A stretch of DNA of 64,000 bases from contig JAJTUP010000045.1 in NCBI GenBank assembly GCA_021399435.1, positions 1 to 64,000 of the forward strand, read 5' to 3'. The notes beneath the pieces were generated by a model. The model was not told where the DNA came from. It was given only the letters and a program-made list of their open reading frames with translations, and did no database searches. Every line of letters begins with the position of its first letter. Position 1 is the stretch's first letter. The DNA is from Diaporthe sp. PMI_573 (Eukaryota; Ascomycota; Sordariomycetes; Diaporthales; Diaporthaceae). A program made the translations under genes and the position numbers. Shown piece after piece: positions 11,925 through 23,442 of the stretch.

Positions 11925-12506
11925 CTCCCGGTTGGACCACCTAGAGAAAAGAAAGGAACTGGAAACAAGACGATCCAAGCAGGAAACGCACTGGGAGCCT
12001 TCGCGCACCCAAAGAAGGGGCGCTCAGAGCGTCCAGAGAGGTTTCTTTATCCGCATTTGTAAGCTAGGATCGTGACAATTGTCATCACAGCGCCCCGAAC
12101 CACGCCGTTGGACTACATCGCCGAGGTTCGTTGCCAGGGAACTCTCGCGGCAGGCACATCAAGCGACGATCTTTCCCCTTCTGTCAGCCAATCCACTTCT
12201 GGCAACCGGCCCGGCAGAGCATCGACCAGGCCCTGCGGGCAGGGGCATAAGGGACTGCATAGTCAGCCCATGCGGGGAATTGGAGGAAGCAATTTCGGCC
12301 AATCAGAGGCTCTGAAATGGGAAGTTCTGGCTTGAATTAAAAGTGTCGCCCCTGCGCGCCTATAAAGGGGGCATAAAGATTGATATTCAGAACTTATATC
12401 CTTTGTTTCTCAGCCAATAAGGGTTCGGATAAGAGGTGAATATAACCATTAAAACCGCAAGAATTCAGGCTATTTTTCGGTACTGTTCTCATAGCCCAAG
12501 GAAAAT

Positions 12507-12598
12507 ATTTTATTTTTTTTAGTGCAAATTCCTAGTTCCGGAGTTTTGGAGTTTTCGAAGAATTACGGGACCTTGAACCATTCTAAAGAATGGCATAG
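12507..12598 (+). repeat. about 90-bp repeat ending in a hairpin plus CATAG (copy A)
   Basis: This stretch runs from TTTTATTTTTTTT to a perfect stem (CCATTCT/AGAATGG at 12578-12593) and then CATAG. A clearly related copy lies at 23354-23442. A hairpin close to the end is the hallmark of Helitron 3' termini, although the canonical CTRR end is not exact here. It lies directly upstream of a gene that lacks its first exon. Confidence 0.55.
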
Positions 12599-12697
12599 TA
12601 TCCTTGTTGGATTGGAGTAACTCTTCCACCTTATACTCCTGGCTCATAGACGGCGACATGCTACCCGGAAGATGATGTCCTAGTTGCGGCATACAAC

Positions 12698-13168
12698 ATG
12701 AAGGAGTACTTGAGACAGTGTTCAGCTTCCGTCACCACCTCGCAGCAGAGTCACTTTGAGTCTGTGAAAGCGAACGCAGCCTTGACTTGCACTGCAGCGA
12801 GCATGGTTGAGGACTTCCGTGTAGGTGCCACACGCAAATATGTCTAGTACGTCAACTTCTAACTTCAGAATAGCAGGAAAAGTTTGGGATTATTCTTTCT
12901 CACCCATCAAGTATCGAGGAGCGGAGAAATTCGGATAACTCCACTGAGGACAAACTTACTGCAATTTCAAAGATTCTTGATTTCGACGAGTCGTTGGAAG
13001 AAGCAGCGAAGTTTGTCAACGAGGCCTCATGCGAGGTCAAGCACTACCTGAACATCGTGAAGGTACGCCGTCCCCATCTTATCGTCTTTTCGAAATTCTG
13101 CTAATCAAAAATATCAGAACGATGTCTATCATCTGGGAGGGCCGAAGGATGACGGCAAGATGGAATGA
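12698..13168 (+). CDS. unrecognised protein, three exons, possibly beheaded
   Basis: Exons are 12698-12820, 12874-13062 and 13118-13168 (120 aa). Introns are 12821-12873 (GTAGGT..AATAG, branch TTCTAAC) and 13063-13117 (GTACGC..TATCAG, branch GCTAAT). Both join in phase. The middle exon is EKFGIILSHPSSIEERR.. followed by KILDFDESLEEAAKFVNEAS, predicted helical and acidic. No family is recognised. The frame is open upstream of the chosen ATG to about 12650, so the real gene may have had more 5' sequence. The hairpin-bearing repeat ends only 100 bp upstream, consistent with loss of the front by insertion. The two clean introns make it more than a chance frame. Confidence 0.45.
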
Positions 13169-13477
13169 GGTGGATTGTGTCAGGCTCTCGTCTTTAAGCA
13201 GCAAGACAAGAAACAGATAGCTACTCAAATACACACCAGCTTCGTATCTTGGCAGTAACAACCGGAATATGTAGGGTACCTATGCTAAAGAACGTAATGA
13301 CAAGCTAGGTTGGTTACGCACCCCAAAAGTTGTTCACGCAGGCTGTTGGACCCGCGACTAACAACTCAAATAAACAAGACTCCGGAACGTCTAACCAAGC
13401 CTTGGTGGCACGAGGCCAAAAACTATTTACCGCGCGAGCTATAGGAGACACATTGAAACAATTAACCCTTGTGATTA

Positions 13478-13496
13478 GCGGTCCGTGGCGGACCGC
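13478..13496. repeat. perfect 19-nt hairpin, copy 1 (left end of Helitron H1)
   Basis: The sequence is GCGGTCCGTGGCGGACCGC, an 8-bp perfect stem with a TGG loop. It lies 77 nt past the stop of the minus-strand 551-aa ORF. Read outward on the minus strand, it is followed by TAAT, so CTAA/T, the usual Helitron 3' end rule, is satisfied at this side. The same stem recurs at 22048-22066 and 62665-62683. Confidence 0.7.
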
Positions 13497-13572
13497 CAAC
13501 TCGCCGACCTAAATTCAAGAAAAACTAAGGAAGGACGCACGTCACCAGTAGCACGACTCACCAACCACAAAT

Positions 13573-15286
13573 TCAACGCCGCGTACCAGCACGCCTCTTT
13601 CCAGCAGCCTTTTCAGACACGCCTTCTTTGCCAGCCCTATTTCTCTTCCTACCACGCATCTTAGGTTCCTCGTCTGAGTGTTCTGCTTCATCCGGACCAG
13701 CAACCCCATCCACACCACCTGATCGCCCCTGCTCCATATCTGTTGTATTTCCCGGCTGAGATGACGGCGGCGCATCGTAGAATTGATCCGGTGAACCCTT
13801 CTGACCGGAGTGATCATCTGCGATACTTGACTGCAGTGCAGCGTCAGGATCAACAGCGTCGCCAGATGCCGGGTCCCGAACCCCATCGCCCGCTGCTTGG
13901 CCTCTGGATGATGTGGCCGCACCAACCTCAAGCAGGGCATCCATCCGAGCCTTCTGCAGTTTCTGTGCACTGGAACCAAACTTCCTACCCGAGCCGCTCC
14001 TAGCTGCCGACGGCGACAAGCTATCAGATGGAGATCCAGCCTCAGCGTTTCCAGAGATACCAACATCTAAATTCTTAACCTCTTTCTTGGGTGTTGTCCT
14101 CGCCTTTAAACCAGCGAACTGACTGCTGACAGTCCCAGACCCGGCGCCCCCTTCGTAAATATTAAATAATTGTTCGGGTACAATGACCGGAATATACACA
14201 CCCAATGGTACATCACGGAGGAGTGATGTCTTCAGGAGACCAATCATCTTCCCAACAAAGTGGAACGTGCGGCCTTCCACTTGAAAATGGCCACCGTTAC
14301 TAATTGTCCTCGACCACCGCGTCTCGCGCAAGAACTTAGCCACTCGAGGCCAGTAAAGAAGGACATGGAACGGATAATCGCCACTTGGTGGTATTTTCCA
14401 CATGTAGCCCTGCACCTCCTTCATGTTGAAACGAGTGGTCATCCTTAAGAAACCCATAGTGTCTTTCCTCTCCGTGTAATCCAACCATCGCGGTAACTCG
14501 GGCTCATCTTTCCATCGGTACTTATTGGGATCACAGACGCCAAAACCATAGACGGTAACAGGAGCGGTAGGAAATTCGACACTCTTGTCGAAAGTATTGC
14601 CAGCCCTAGAGTCAACATGTCAGTGAACGACCTGTGCATAGAAGACAAGGCGAGATAACAAACATTTGAATACCCTTGTCCACAGGGAAGAAGAATTGTG
14701 CGACTGCGGTGGACCAACGCATCTGTCCTGCAGAAATGCGGAAGGAGTCGTCCGAAACCCGGCGCTTCCAGACAACCCAGTTCGGGTGGAAACAATCTTC
14801 AAAAATCCACGTATAGGGCCATGTCGACTCGTCGGTAGCATCGGGGGCAAACGCCGGGGCTATCACGTCAATGTCCCAGCTCGATCCATTGTTGAGCAGA
14901 ATATCACGCTCTTCACCGGGTGGGTTGTGAGGTCTCAGTGGGAACGGCAACCGGAAAAGGGTCCTCTGAGAAAACAGCGACTTATCCGGTTTATTCGGCT
15001 CATAGGTACTGTCGACACGACCAACACGTGTCGGCAGAACCACGCGAAGGCCGTAGTTCTTCTTGCCACCGACTTCAATCTTATCTGAAGACGATAACAC
15101 AGGAATACCGGAAACGACACGTTCTTTGACACGGATCGTACCTTCCTTGTCAGTATAGCCAGTGTTATCATCTCCCTCGGCCTCCGCAGCAGCCCACGGA
15201 TCCTCATAAACAAACGTGCCAGTGCTGACGATGGAAGTAGCATCGTCATTGTCGTCAAAGAGATTATGGTCAGAGGTGGCAGACAT
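13573..15286 (-). CDS. Helitron H1 partner ORF, 551 aa, function unknown
   Basis: Exon 1 is 15286-14664 and exon 2 is 14605-13573. The intron is 14663-14606 (GTTTGT..CTCTAG, 58 nt, branch CACTGAC), and the splice joins in phase 2. The N-terminal 60 residues are acidic. A middle region of about residues 60-360 is rich in aromatic residues and strands (YTWIFEDCFHPNWVVWKRR, GHFQVEGRTFHFVGKMIGLL). The C-terminal 190 residues are low-complexity and end in a strongly basic tail (MRGRKRNRAGKEGVSEKAAG), as in DNA-binding or nuclear proteins. No domain is recognised. A single-strand DNA-binding role, as for the RPA-like proteins of plant Helitrons, is a guess from position only. It diverges from the Rep-helicase over a shared 756-bp upstream region. 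Confidence 0.65.
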
Positions 15287-16042
15287 GATAGAAAGCAGCG
15301 CAAGAGAGCTCTGCGATTTGAAATGCTTGAATAGACGTGCGTGGTGACGAAGACAATCTCCAATTTCAGCAACAAAGATGGTAGAACTTGGGATTATATG
15401 TAAACGTCACCTCTGCAGCAAGGATGGAATTCTCCACCCCAGTGTCTGGCTAGAAGCAGTCATGATTTTAAATCCCGAGCACCCCCCTCTTTCCAGAAAG
15501 GGGTTTGTGCGCTGTGCCGCGGAGACATGATCATACCGATCTTCTCATTTGACGGGGTTTCTTGCAAACACACGGACAAACCATGACAGTTGCATCGTGT
15601 GCTGTGCCGCAGCAACCACATGACACCACTCCGGCCTCGCGACGAAACAAGATCCGAACCAATAGCACTCACATAAACCATGACAAGTCCAACCCCATAA
15701 GAACGTCGAACCCAATAAACCCTGGCATAAATCATGCGTCCTGCTCTGTGCAGCGGCGCCTGCAATTAAAACACAACTCAGGCCAACGTCTGGAACTTTA
15801 AGAATTCCCTCTGGGAATCAGACCAATTAATCATAATATCTATCCACGGCAGTAGAAATCAGGTTTGGGGTGAGCTCGGTAATAGGTGAAAGAGCTCCAA
15901 GACTAAGCTCTGGGAATAAGTAGATTGCTCTGTCCGTCCCTAGATAGAACTGAACGTAGAGACATAATATGTTAGCATACTGACGATCAAAGAGTCTTCC
16001 AACTAATATCCTGTAGACCGGTTCCACGTCATCTCAGTAACA
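15287..16042. promoter_or_regulatory. shared upstream region of the two divergent Helitron H1 ORFs
   Basis: This 756-bp interval separates two start codons facing away from each other, so it must hold both promoters. It contains an imperfect hairpin (CCCCTCTTTCCAGAAAGGGG at about 15483-15502). No long ORF, TATA box or repeated operator could be assigned with confidence. Confidence 0.35.
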
Positions 16043-19000
16043 ATGGGATCAGATCCGGATTCAGACTTTGATCCCTCCAGACATGAGACCCGTGGGCGCC
16101 CCCGCGGCTCCAGAAATAAACCACGGCGGCATGCGGACGAGACAATCCCTGGGCCCGAGTCTCTTGAACGCAGGACGAGAGGTCGGCCACGCGGGTCCAA
16201 AAACAAGCGACAACGAGATATACACGACACTGGGCCGCCAATGCGTATACCACCGTCAAGGAGACCAGATGCAACAGACGCGGAACGGCTCAACGTTGTT
16301 GAGACATTAAGACGGACGATGTCGACCAATTTCGTGCAGAAGCAAATGGACTCTACCAATTTCGGGTGCTTTTCCCCAGTCCCAAGAGATGTACAAATCG
16401 AAGCGACAACACGTTGCTACGACGCCAACAGAGAGATTATCACAGAATACGGGCAGGCGGATATAATACATACCTACTGCTACTGGTGCCAACTGATGTG
16501 CCGTAAAAGAGAGTTCTACGACAGGCCTTGGGGGTGGAAAGCCTACTACGAAAACCTCAACCAACACAGCCAGCAACAGATACAGGTTCTCGTAGACTGC
16601 GATCAGTGCTTCCCGACAGAATCCCAGACAGACGGCTCCTCTCTATCCGTCCCCACCTGTAGAACCTGCCATGCCGCGATGTCTTCCGGAAAGAACAGAC
16701 AACCAGGAGACGCAAGACTCGCGAGATGCGCAGGCTTCTTTCAGCCGCACCTCCGATGCATGCATAAATATCCTCAGGAACTACGCGATTTAACACCGAT
16801 CGAAGAGAGGGCTATTAGTGTCAACACGCCGTTTGGATACATAACAAAATTACGCATGGATTTAAAGTGGGTTGGTACTAAATACAGGAAGCACGTAAGA
16901 GGGCATATATGTGTTTTCCCGAACAACACGCACGACTTGACCACTACCGTGTTGCCTCGTACTCTTCAGTCCACACTCGAGAACTTCCTCATCACCTGGA
17001 GCGGCAAAGATGAACCAACAGACAAGGATCTAAACACCTACGCGACGGTCCGACCACCGGTAATAGAACGGGCCCTGCTCTGGCTGAAAGCAAACAACCC
17101 CATCTACCTCGATGTGACCATTGACACGGAAAGACTCTCCAGATGGACGCCAACACGCGTCATATCTGCAATTCGAGCCTGCACACGTCACGAGGAGCCC
17201 ACGGTAGATGAGAGGATCAACACTGCTCACTACACAACGGCCGCAGACCGCGGCGGAATGAACGACACTACAGACATTATGCCACAAGATTTGGGGATAG
17301 GGACGACTGGAGCAGCGGAAAGCTTTGACGGCACAGACCCGTCAAGCGCGAGGGCAGGCACAGCGCCTGACGAGGATGAGACAATCTATGAGCGTGATTC
17401 TTCTGGGGTCTTCGACACGGATGGCTCACTAAGAAGTACGGATGTGGATCAGCTTCAATTCGCAGTACACGCCTTAGGGACTGCTATCGAAGGTTCGGAG
17501 ACGACCAACAATCAGACATCACAGAATGTTGGTACGACAAACCGTACTCGCACAAGAGTAGAACTTAGAACCACCCATACATCAACGCCATATATACACG
17601 TCCGCCACGGTAATGAATTTGCAGACATGAACGACCTTCAATTCTGGCCGAAGACATTCCCAACCCTATTCCCCTACGGGGTGGGCGGGGCAAGAATCAC
17701 GAAATTGCCTGAAAGTAAGACCCGAGACGACGAGAATTCCGCTGAAGATTCATACTCCCAGCACGGCTTCAGCCTACGCTACTGGACAAGACTCTGTTTG
17801 CTCCGGCACGGCAGCCGGTTCTCTCGCCACCCAGTATTTCCCTTTCTCGTCTTCAACATACTCGTCAAATCGAACAACCGACGAGTAAGCATGCAACAAA
17901 TGAGCAAGTCCTCATTTCAACACTTCAAGAACCTGTGGCAGATCCTCACACCTGAAAGACTACAGAACGCAGCTAAAGAGATGGAGCACACCTACAAAAC
18001 TCAAGACGAGGACATCCAGGAACTCATGCGGCGACTATCCTCATTTGGTTACTCGTTCCCTCTGTCCCCGGAAGCGCGACTGCAGATGCGGCAGAAAATA
18101 CAAAGCTCGGTCATACACTTTGGACTTCCCGTCCTATGGTTCACGATCAATCCGAACGACCTTACAAGCCCGATTAAAAAGTGGTTGAGTATTAGTCAAA
18201 CTGCCCTTCCGGAGGAGTTGAGCGACCTATCACAAAGGCTGGAAGACCACTTCCACAGGTTAAGGTCCAGCACCGAGGACCCCGTCAGCTCGGTACGTTT
18301 CTTTCACGAGGAACTGGAGGTGTTCTTTTCCCAGTTGGTCCAAGTCGGCCGAGACTCGTGCCTAGGTAAGGTAAGTCACTATATAGGCTCGGTGGAAACA
18401 AACAAGAGAGGTATGCTGCACCTGCATGGCATGATCTGGTTGAACGGAAACCTGCAGGTTCCACAAATAGCCAAATTGTTCTTCGGAGAACAAACTGATC
18501 CAGTGACCGAGGAAACCAAAGACGCCTTGAAGCGAAGTCTTGAGACGTGGGCTGATAGTATATTCTGTCAGACACTGGACGAAGAAGACGCGATACAGAT
18601 GGCGATAGAAAAGGATGACGTGTATACCCCTCTAGAGGAACTAACGAGTGAGGATCCAGATGTCGCATGGAGTGGGCTTGTAAGAGATTCCAACCGCGTT
18701 GCACATAATTCACAACTACATCGTCACACAGAGACTTGTTATAAGTACAAGACAAAGCACTGCCGCTTCGGTGCTCCGTGGGCTGAAGTCGACCACACCA
18801 ACATCGCGGATGACTGCATCCTTCGGCTCAAACGCAACCACGACCGTATCGTTACATATAACAGAGCCATCGCTTCAGCATTCCGACACAACCACGAGAT
18901 AGCCTACATGTATACCAAGGCGAGGAGCCTCGCGTCAATGTACTACATGACCAACTATGCTACCAAGTTCGACCTACCAATGTGGAAACGAGTCTCCTAC

Positions 19001-21936
19001 GCCGCACAAATACGGCAGCTTCAAATTGCCGAGCACGAACAAAGGGACCAAGATACAGCCCAAGATGATGAAGGATTCTCCGAAAGAGCAAGGCAGTTCC
19101 TTATGCGTATAGCAAACCGCATGAGCACAGAGCAAGAACTATCATCTCCCGAGGTGGTATCTTACCTGCTCGGATTCGAGACGTTCAAGTCACCAATTCC
19201 AAGTACAAGACAGTCCTGGCCAAAGATTTCGATGCGACAATTGTATTTCTCCGTTGTGAAAAACTGGGAACATGCCCGTGGTATCGTCTTGACGCACACT
19301 CCGTCCCTGAACTTAGATGAGGGTATTGCAATCACACAGGGAGGGATTCAAATAAACCACCTACTTGCATACCCACACCGCGGACCGGTCTATCAATCTT
19401 TATGTCTATACGACTATATGGCGTTAGTTTCGCTTCGGCGCCTAAGGCACAACACGCCCTTATCATCACCAAACTTTGTTCCATTGTCAAGTAGCACTGA
19501 ACTATCTACCGAATGGATACAGGAGACACGAACTACCAGCAGGGCTATCCCGAACTTGACTGGATCTATCGAAACCCATTTTGAAGGTGACGATACACCT
19601 CTCCCGGCCTGTGCGGCAATCCAACACCTTGGCCTCTTCATCCCCTGGGATGAGTTCCAAAACAGTAATGAAGACGATCTCAACAAAATTTGGTCAACGC
19701 GTAAGGAAACTCTGGATGAGAGGATTCTTTTTCACGTCGAGAACTGTAACCTGCTTCGACGATCCGCCGAGGATGGACGAGTAGATGCAGCAGCGTGGGC
19801 TGACAAATGTGCCACTGCCGAGCGCGTTGCAAACAATGCCGAGGATTCAGACAACGAAGACGGAGAGGGAGAGACATCAGCTTCAGAAACTGAACAACTA
19901 GCAGTGTTGCGAGACATACTGCACACTGAAACCCATGCTGGACAGGGTCTTAATTCCCTTCACACCTTGTACTACCAACTCAGCGACATTGTGAACGGCG
20001 ACGAGCAAAATCTGAGATGGGAGACCAACGCCGATCCCTCAAACTGCAAAGTGACATCGACAGAAGTAAATGGTCTTTTGAAAACTCAATTTATTGCCAA
20101 CCACAACAAACTCGAATCCCGCTTCGGCAAAGGAAGTGCAGACATAGAGATGGAGCTAGACGGAATCCCAAATCCCGACATGGTTTATAATGTGACAGGT
20201 ACAACCTAAACAGAAAGGTCGATTCAACGAAGGCCATCTAACAATGAGTAGGGAATTCTACCCGAAAGACACAACCATCGATGCGGGTTCGACACTTGGA
20301 ACAGATCTCATGGACCTCTGCCGCGGAACAGCTTACCGCCTCTGAACACCTTAACCACAGACAATCGTTGGTACTACAGGGAGTTGCACGGCACCTACAG
20401 ACAATAGACCAGCACAACAGACAGTCCAACGAAAGTAACCAACTTCTCCTACATGTTGGCGGGAGTGGAGGTGTTGGTAAAAGCTGGCTTGTCCAGGCTA
20501 TTGACAAATTGTTCATGATGATGGACGACCACCATTCGCTCTGCATAACTGCTAGTACGGGCTCTGCAGCAGCAAACATCAACGGAAGGACCATCCACTC
20601 AGCCGTGGGTTTCAGCCGCAAAAAGAAATGTTCCACGGACGTAGAGAACCTTCTCCAAAGAAGGTGGAAGGGGACCAAAATGCTAGTTCTTGATGAACTA
20701 AGCATGGTTTCCGGCCAGTTATTCTATAACATCAGCCAAAGGTTGAATCATCTCAGAGGTCACCACGAGGCTGAAGATGTATACTTCGGACGTGTCCCGG
20801 TGGTTATGGTCCTGGGCGATTTTGCGCAATTCCCACCCGTAAGCGCAACTTCCGTGATCTTTCCTGCTAAAACAAGTGCCCCGAAAACCTCTTCCCGGGT
20901 TGGAGATGACGACGAGACGATCAGCACGGAACCCCAGAATATCACAGCAGCAATGGCGCAGCTAGCAGGATACAAACTATTCGAGAAGTTCACGCATGTG
21001 GTCATACTCAACGAACAAATGAGAGCCACAGACCCAGAACTTCGAGAAATGTTACAGCAACTGCGGGATGGAAATCCTAGCGAGGAGTACCTACACAGAC
21101 TGAACAACAAGGTTGTCGGTTTAGAAACACCAATTGACTGGGAGGAGGTGCGAGCAATCACCCCAACCAACGCGACAAGGTGGCGCCTGAACATGGACGC
21201 AGTCATCGGGTTTGCCAGGGCTCGAGGGCAAGTTGTTCGGATATTCATATCAGATCACACCTGGACCGACCCAAACCCGATGCAAAAGCCGGCAACAATA
21301 GCCTTTGGTGATAATAGCTGGACGAATGTCCCTGGAATCTTTTTCTATACAGACAACATGCCAGTCCTGACCAACAAAAACCAATACCCCGGGCTGAAGC
21401 TTATGAACGGGACAGAATTCACAGCCAGAGGTGTCATTCCCGGAGACCGCCGCAAAACGGGGCTTCGTCTAACAGACGACACAATCATCCACTTCGGATG
21501 CCCAGAAGGTATCCTGCTCGAGCCTCACGAAGCGGAAAACATCGACATTGCAGGACTACCGAAGGGTCGAATACTGCTGGCTCCGGACAAGATCACACTC
21601 GAGCCATCAAGAAACCGCTTCAAATTCGTAACCGGAAAATGTGACCGGCGTGGCCTCCCCTGCACACCAGCATTCGCCTTGACCGACTATAAGGCACAAG
21701 GGCGAACCTTTCGGGAAATCATTGTCGACCTGACGTCACGTAGAGGTGCCGGCGGGAGAATCGATCCTGTCAGTGCATACGTCTCCTTGTCAAGGTGCAA
21801 GACGCTTGCTGGTATCCAACTCCTCAGCTCGGTGACATCAGAAAATTGGAGTACAGTTGGTATGCCTCAGAAGTTGCGGAAAGTGCTAGATAAGTTGGAA
21901 GGGTTGTCACGTTTGACATTGAACAGATGGCCTTAA
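16043..21936 (+). CDS. Helitron Rep-helicase (RepHel), intact, spliced, 1946 aa
   Basis: Exon 1 is 16043-20198 and exon 2 is 20252-21936. The 53-nt intron (GTACAA..TGAGTAG, branch TCTAAC) joins in phase. Two AT-hook motifs (GRPRGS) lie within residues 10-50. A Cys-rich region follows (YCYWCQLMC, CDQCF, CRTC), then a Helitron-like N domain around residues 580-700. The HUH motif is HLHG (His793, His795) and the tyrosine motif is YYMTNYATK (Tyr967, Tyr968, Tyr972). The second exon is a PIF1-type superfamily 1 helicase with Walker A GGSGGVGKSW, Walker B LVLDELSM, ALTDYKAQGRTF and YVSLSRCKTLAG. The enzyme nicks and re-joins DNA ends and unwinds for rolling-circle transposition. The first ATG is used; H2 starts at the equivalent place. 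Confidence 0.9.
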
Positions 21937-22047
21937 GAGAGAGGATGTTCGAACCAACAACCTTCTTAAGTCCAACGTGAAACCTCGCACCTACACAAGC
22001 TAGACAACCGCTCTCATCCGTGCGCACCCAGACCACAGATCTAAATA

Positions 22048-22066
22048 GCGGTCCGCAACGGACCGC
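22048..22066. repeat. perfect 19-nt hairpin, copy 2 (right end of Helitron H1)
   Basis: The sequence is GCGGTCCGCAACGGACCGC, with the same 8-bp stem as copy 1 and loop CAA. It lies 112 nt past the Rep-helicase stop. The flank TCCTTGACC does not give a CTRR terminus directly. Confidence 0.7.
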
Positions 22067-22293
22067 TCCTTGACCAACTGCCCAAAACCAGTAGCTCCGG
22101 AATGTTGCGTGGAAGTCTCAGACGAGGACATCGCCTCCTAAAACATACACCTAGAACTCCAGCTATATAATGCAAACCCAACGGTTTGGATAGCAATAAT
22201 AGACCAACATCTAATAATCCTTAAAACATATAACCGGACGTAAAACCACTGACAACTCCTGAGAAAGAAATACAAACATATCTGTTCGGATTC

Positions 22294-22989
22294 TTACGAC
22301 GAGGCCCGAGTACCATTAACAGCTACAGATAAGTGCGGGGCTGCTACATCATCGAACCACTCAAACCATTTTTGCAAGCCATCTAAACCCAGTGCAAGAT
22401 GGTGCAAAGCGTCATAGGGGTTCGGCATAGACAGCTCTTGTCTGACCTCTGCCCGCTCTCTATCCTGGCCACGTTGCGCATTTCTTGTCAACTCGTCTAA
22501 TTTTAACAGATATTAGTATTAGTAACAAGACATAGTAAGAATAGTCAGCTGATACATACGCAATTCGCATCCACGAGCTTTACCGTTATAATAACAATTT
22601 GCACAGGCTCCACGTGTTGCTGCCCGCACAATAGGCACGGAACTAACAACACAGAGTATCCATAGACCCTTCCGATTTCTGCATCGCCCGCAGACCTCTC
22701 TTGACTCCTCACCAGAAATCTGTATTAAACAAGCGGCGAGATTTTGAATCCTGCTGAAAAATAACCGCGCCGTCGACGCAGGATTGACGCAGGGGAAACG
22801 CCGCGCAGGTAACGGTAATAACGCATCGATGATCTTGGTATCTGGGAAATGTTCGACATCAGGGTATATCTCTCGGGCGTAATCACCTGTGGCTGAGAAA
22901 CGTCAGTTACGATAGCGAAATGACAGAACCACGAATGTTATCATACACTGGCCATCCGGGCCCGACTCTGTGACACTGGATGTAGACAT
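22294..22989 (-). CDS. DUF3716 family protein, three exons, 192 aa
   Basis: Exons are 22989-22947, 22892-22560 and 22496-22294. Introns are 22946-22893 (GTATGA..TTCTCAG, branch TAACTGAC) and 22559-22497 (GTATGT..AATTAG, branch ACTAATACTAAT). All joins are in phase and total 193 codons. The middle exon has the Cys pattern of DUF3716: REVCGRCRNRKG, ILCVVSS, then GACANCYYNGKARGCEL. This is a fungal zinc-binding-like domain of unknown role, frequent in lineage-specific regions. The C-terminal exon is short and charged (MPNPYDALHHLALGLDGLQK). It lies between the two Helitrons and could be captured cargo or a host gene between insertions. No defect is seen. Confidence 0.7.
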
Positions 22990-23353
22990 TAGGATAACAT
23001 GAAGTCGTATGATGTTTTGGAGAAAAAATAGAGTTCGAAGGTCTAGCCACGACGAATCCCAACCCCGTTGATGAAACTCCCGAGGCAGCGGCTTACATAA
23101 CGAGCGAGCCGAAGTAACGCTATGATGCCCGCGAACAGTACCTAACCAATAGAAAGCACACATACACAAAAAACTGAGTTGCAAACAAAACACCGATCCC
23201 GCTATGGGAAAAACAGGGACAAAACAAACAATAATCAGAAATTCATTCCCGAATCCTGACCGCTATGAGGGTCGGCAAGATTAGAGACCATGCTCATTAA
23301 ATAGAGCAAAAATCAGCCATCATTTTGGTGGGCGCTGCGTGACTGGGCACAGA

Positions 23354-23442
23354 TTTTATTTTTTTTGGTAGGAAGACTGGTATATATATTGGAGTTTTCG
23401 AACCAGTACGGGACCAATAACCATTCTAAAAGAATGGCATAG
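23354..23442 (+). repeat. about 90-bp repeat ending in a hairpin plus CATAG (copy B)
   Basis: Related to 12507-12598 along its whole length, this copy has a perfect 7-bp stem at 23421-23437 (CCATTCT-AAA-AGAATGG) followed by CATAG. Homology of Helitron H2 helicase to H1 stops exactly here, so the repeat marks the breakpoint. Read on minus, it adds an unrelated tail to the H2 protein. Confidence 0.6.

Larger units (their letters stand above)
13478..22066 (+). mobile_element. Helitron H1, proposed extent between two hairpins
   Basis: The segment contains a spliced Rep-helicase on plus (16043-21936) and a spliced 551-aa ORF on minus (13573-15286), transcribed away from each other. The same hairpin lies just past each stop codon. 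Helitrons are rolling-circle transposons whose HUH nuclease and helicase act together. The proposed borders are inferred only from the paired hairpins. A 5' TC and 3' CTRR were not both confirmed. The 90-bp repeats at 12.6 and 23.4 kb offer a wider alternative. Confidence 0.5.

Noticed and set aside
14666..15088. 140-codon plus frame
   Set aside because: Antisense shadow of the spliced 551-aa Helitron ORF.
18285..18755. 156-codon minus frame
   Set aside because: Antisense shadow within the H1 Rep-helicase.
20760..21248. 162-codon minus frame
   Set aside because: Antisense shadow of the H1 helicase exon.
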